Part shown: positions 38,332 through 40,913 of the stretch, piece by piece
How the letters are laid out: every line of letters begins with the position of its first letter
How positions within the stretch are numbered: position 1 is the first letter of the stretch
Source of the DNA: Deltaproteobacteria bacterium
Lineage (GTDB): Bacteria; Desulfobacterota; Desulfuromonadia; Desulfuromonadales; JAAYDE01
Length of the DNA stretch: 40,913 nucleotides
Assembly (NCBI GenBank): GCA_016926265.1
Contig: JAFGOW010000064.1
Coordinates: 1 to 40,913, forward strand
Direction: 5' to 3'
Notes under the pieces: model-generated
The model's database searches: none
Told to the model about the DNA's origin: nothing
What the model saw: only the letters and a program-made list of their open reading frames with translations
Translations under genes and position numbers: made by a program

Positions 38332-39537
38332 ATGTTCCCACAAAAGCGCGAGTGGCTGTTTATGCTGATGATCGCCGTCGTTTCCCTGGGCCTGGGGTTC
38401 GTCGATCTGGCGCAGATCCCCCAGGCCCCGAACGGTTTGCACAGCCGCGGCCTGGTCACCTCGGTGGATAACAGCCAGGTGCGCGTCAATCTGATCGTCA
38501 AGACCGAGGAGCAGTTTTTGACCGTTGAGCTTCTGGACGGGCCTCACCAGGGGGAATCCCTGGCCCTGATCAACACGCTTACCGGCAAGATGGAATTCGA
38601 CGAATTCTATGAAACCGGTGAAGTGGTGCTGGTGGAATACGGCCTCGGCCAGGACGGGCGACCCAAAAACGGCGTCGCCCGGGGCCACTACCGGCTGGGG
38701 CTCCAGATGGCACTGATCGCCCTGTTCGGGGGGCTGCTGCTGGTGGTAGCGGGAACCACCGGGCTCAAGGCCATGCTCTCCTTCGTCTTCGTGGCCATGG
38801 TGCTGTGGAAGCTCTATTTCCCCCTGGTGCTGATGGGTTATCCGCCGCTGGCCACCGGCCTGGCCGTGGTGGCGCTGCTGACCGCGGTGATCACCTTTTC
38901 CGTCGGCGGCATGAACCGGCGCGGCCTGGCCACCTTCGCCGGTTCCATGATGGGGGTGCTGCTGACCTGCGGCCTCGCGGTCTGGTTCGCCCACGCGTTC
39001 CGGCTTCACGGCGCGGTGCGCCCCTTCGCCGAGTCGCTGCTCTATTCCGGGCATTACGACATCCGGCTGACGGATATCTTCATCGCCAGCATCTTCATCG
39101 CCTCTTCCGGCGCCGTCATGGATCTGGCCATGGATATCGCGGCGAGCATGGACGAGATCAAGGCCAAGCATCCGGGAATAGATCTCATCGAACATGTCCG
39201 CTCCGGCCTGCGGGTCGGGCGCGCCGTGATCGGGACCATGACCACAACCCTGCTTTTGGCCTATTCGAGCAGCCACATCACCATGTTTCTGCTGTTCATC
39301 GCCAAGGGGCTCCCCGCCGCCAATATCCTGAACGCCCCCTTCGTGGCCGCCGAGGTGCTGAATATCCTGGTCGGCAGTTTCGGGCTGGTCACCGTGGCCC
39401 CCTTCACCGCCCTGGTGGCCGGGATGCTTTACCGGTTCGAGCCGGGAGCGAGCCGGGCGAAATCCCAAACCGGGTCGGAAATCGCGGCCGCGAGTTTGAA
39501 GTTTTTCAGCGCCGGCTTTCTCCGCCGCCTTTCCTAG
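38332..39537 (+). CDS. YibE/F-like integral membrane protein
   Basis: Polytopic; YGLGQDGRPKNGVARGHYRL and IASIFIASSGAVMDLAMDIAASMDEI pattern; RBS ggggag before ATG 38332. Confidence 0.8.
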   Translation: MFPQKREWLFMLMIAVVSLGLGFVDLAQIPQAPNGLHSRGLVTSVDNSQVRVNLIVKTEEQFLTVELLDGPHQGESLALINTLTGKMEFDEFYETGEVVLVEYGLGQDGRPKNGVARGHYRLGLQMALIALFGGLLLVVAGTTGLKAMLSFVFVAMVLWKLYFPLVLMGYPPLATGLAVVALLTAVITFSVGGMNRRGLATFAGSMMGVLLTCGLAVWFAHAFRLHGAVRPFAESLLYSGHYDIRLTDIFIASIFIASSGAVMDLAMDIAASMDEIKAKHPGIDLIEHVRSGLRVGRAVIGTMTTTLLLAYSSSHITMFLLFIAKGLPAANILNAPFVAAEVLNILVGSFGLVTVAPFTALVAGMLYRFEPGASRAKSQTGSEIAAASLKFFSAGFLRRLS

Positions 39538-39580
39538 CCGATGGGCCGGGGACCGGCTAATGCCGACTGCCGGCCAGCCC

Positions 39581-39607
39581 CTAACGGAAATCTAGCCGAT
39601 TCCTAAC
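39581..39607 (+). promoter_or_regulatory. Three phased direct repeats CTAAC-N6-CTAGC-N6-CTAAC (11-bp period) upstream of gspC
   Basis: ctaac ggaaat ctagc cgattc ctaac; a TTATAG -10-like element follows at 39631-39636. Confidence 0.55.
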
Positions 39608-39642
39608 ATCGCTCTTGCCCCGATTTTTTCTTATAGGCGCGG

Positions 39643-40572
39643 ATGCCATGGGGAAAAATGATAGTCAAAGCCGGGAATGCCCATCTGCGATTGTTCAACC
39701 TGGGGTTGGCGGCGGTCTCCCTTTTGGCCCTGACCTATCTCGGTTCGTCGGCGGCCGGGTATTTCCGGGACGAAAACCCGGCACGCGGCAACCCCGTCTT
39801 CTCCGCCCCACCGGCGGTTTCGCGCCGGGCGGAGCTCCGGGACTATCAGGTCATCATCCGCGGTAATCCCTTCGATCCCGAGAGCCGCAACGACGGAAAA
39901 GAGGATAGCCGCCCCCCGGTTCCGGATGCCGAGACGGCCGCGCCATTGCAACGGGCCGACGTGATTCTGCTCGGCACCGTGGTCGTCGACGGCGGGCCTT
40001 TCGCCATGATCCGGACCGGCGGCAAATCGGAAATCTTCCGGCTCGATGAGAACGTCCCCGGCGTCGGCCGGGTGAAAAGGATCGAGCGCAAGCAGGTCAC
40101 CCTGAGCGGAGAAGGGGGGCGGCCATGGCTGCTGGAGCTGGCCGAATCTTCCGGCCCAGGCTCCACCCCAATGGAACCCCTCTCCGACGGTCCGGGGATC
40201 CTCCTCCCCAAGCCGGAAGCCCCCAATCCGGAAATCACCCCTCTGGGCGCCAACCGCTTTCGCGTCTCCCGGCAGGCGAGCGAAAAGGCCGCGGCCGAGT
40301 TCGGGCAGCTTGTCAAGGAGGCGGTCGGCGGCGGGCGGCCCATTAAAGCCTGGGGTCCCAAGGGCTTCATCCTGCGGCGGCTGCGCCCTTCATCGGTTTT
40401 GCGCCAGCTCGGCTTGCGCCCCGGGGATCTCCTGAAGGAGATCAACGGCATGGCCGTCGACGGCCCGGAGCAGTGGGAGCCGGCCTCCCGGCAGTTGGCC
40501 GGGGCGAGGAAGGTGGCCTTCGGCCTGCTTCGGAGGGGGACGCGGCTGACCATCGAATACGAGGTGGAATAA
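39643..40572 (+). CDS. gspC: Type II secretion system protein C (GspC) with PDZ domain
   Basis: N-terminal TM, DYQVIIRGNPFDP, HR-domain VILLGTVVVDGGPFAMI, C-terminal PDZ LGLRPGDLLKEINGMAVDGPEQ. Confidence 0.88.
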   Translation: MPWGKMIVKAGNAHLRLFNLGLAAVSLLALTYLGSSAAGYFRDENPARGNPVFSAPPAVSRRAELRDYQVIIRGNPFDPESRNDGKEDSRPPVPDAETAAPLQRADVILLGTVVVDGGPFAMIRTGGKSEIFRLDENVPGVGRVKRIERKQVTLSGEGGRPWLLELAESSGPGSTPMEPLSDGPGILLPKPEAPNPEITPLGANRFRVSRQASEKAAAEFGQLVKEAVGGGRPIKAWGPKGFILRRLRPSSVLRQLGLRPGDLLKEINGMAVDGPEQWEPASRQLAGARKVAFGLLRRGTRLTIEYEVE

Positions 40573-40577
40573 AGAAA

Positions 40578-40913
40578 GTGGCTGTGGCGATGGTTCGAAA
40601 CCTTCTGGCCGTACCGTTTTTTGGGATCCTTCTCCTGCTTTCCGTCGCGACCCCGGTCCGTTCGGCGCCGCAGGCCCAATCTCCCCCTCCGGCTTCGCCC
40701 TCCAGGAAAGTCACCCTCGATTTCAAGGACGCGCAGCTCGAGGAAGTGGTCAAGACCATCAGCGAGCTGACCGGCAAAAACTTCGTCTATGACAAGGGCC
40801 TCAAGGGGGACATCACCATCGTCTCACCCCAGAGCGTGACCGTGGAGGAGGCCTACGAACTCTTCCTCACCATCTTGAGCGTCAAGGGCTACACCGTGAT
40901 CCCCTCGGGCAAG
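40578..40913 (+). CDS. gspD: Type II secretion system secretin GspD, N-terminal part (truncated by window end)
   Basis: Signal peptide then VTLDFKDAQLEEVVKTISELTGKNFVYDKGLKGDITIVSPQSVTVEEAYELFLTILSVKGYTVIPSGK (N0 domain). GTG 40578 or ATG 40590 could be the start. Confidence 0.88.
   Translation, partial: MAVAMVRNLLAVPFFGILLLLSVATPVRSAPQAQSPPPASPSRKVTLDFKDAQLEEVVKTISELTGKNFVYDKGLKGDITIVSPQSVTVEEAYELFLTILSVKGYTVIPSGK

Noticed and set aside
1-40913. CRISPR arrays, tRNA/rRNA genes, IS elements/transposases
   Set aside because: No repeat-spacer pattern, recognisable RNA gene or transposase ORF was seen by eye; no covariance or repeat search could be run.

Overview
The 40.9-kb window reads like a GC-rich Deltaproteobacteria/Desulfuromonadales-type genome (lineage inferred from gene content only). 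Left to right: (1) the 3' end of an unknown CDS; (2) a TonB-type energy-transduction locus with a DUF2341/LamG-like ectodomain fused to an ExbB/TolQ channel, then ExbD, a TonB-like protein, a plug-less putative porin, a coiled-coil membrane protein and a VKOR-thioredoxin fusion; (3) a frameshifted VPLPG-CTERM protein convergent with a beta-propeller phytase; (4) a large exopolysaccharide region, starting in a low-GC, compositionally mosaic segment (YdcF-like, GH-like, Wzx, O-antigen ligase-like, pyruvyl transferase, FrhB-like Fe-S protein, GTs), then a UDP-L-QuiNAc/FucNAc module (WbuB-like, RmlD-like, FnlA-like, FnlC-like, WbuC), then an exosortase block (XrtD-type exosortase/EpsI, WecA-like, PrsT-like TPR lipoprotein, Wza-like, beta-barrel, chain-length determinant, BY-kinase-like); (5) a VPLPG-CTERM protein, a PstS-like protein, a second VPLPG-CTERM protein, a frameshifted alkaline phosphatase, a YibE/F-like protein, and the start of a type II secretion operon (gspC, gspD). 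The main candidates for something new are: 11-bp-phased CTAAC/CTAGC direct repeats upstream of a VPLPG-CTERM gene, the alkaline phosphatase and gspC, which suggest a phosphate-type regulon joining exosortase substrates, phosphatase and T2SS; a 9-G tract that splits an exosortase substrate; and VPLPG (not VPLPA) sorting tails. All calls come from reading the sequence and ORF track. No database searches were run.
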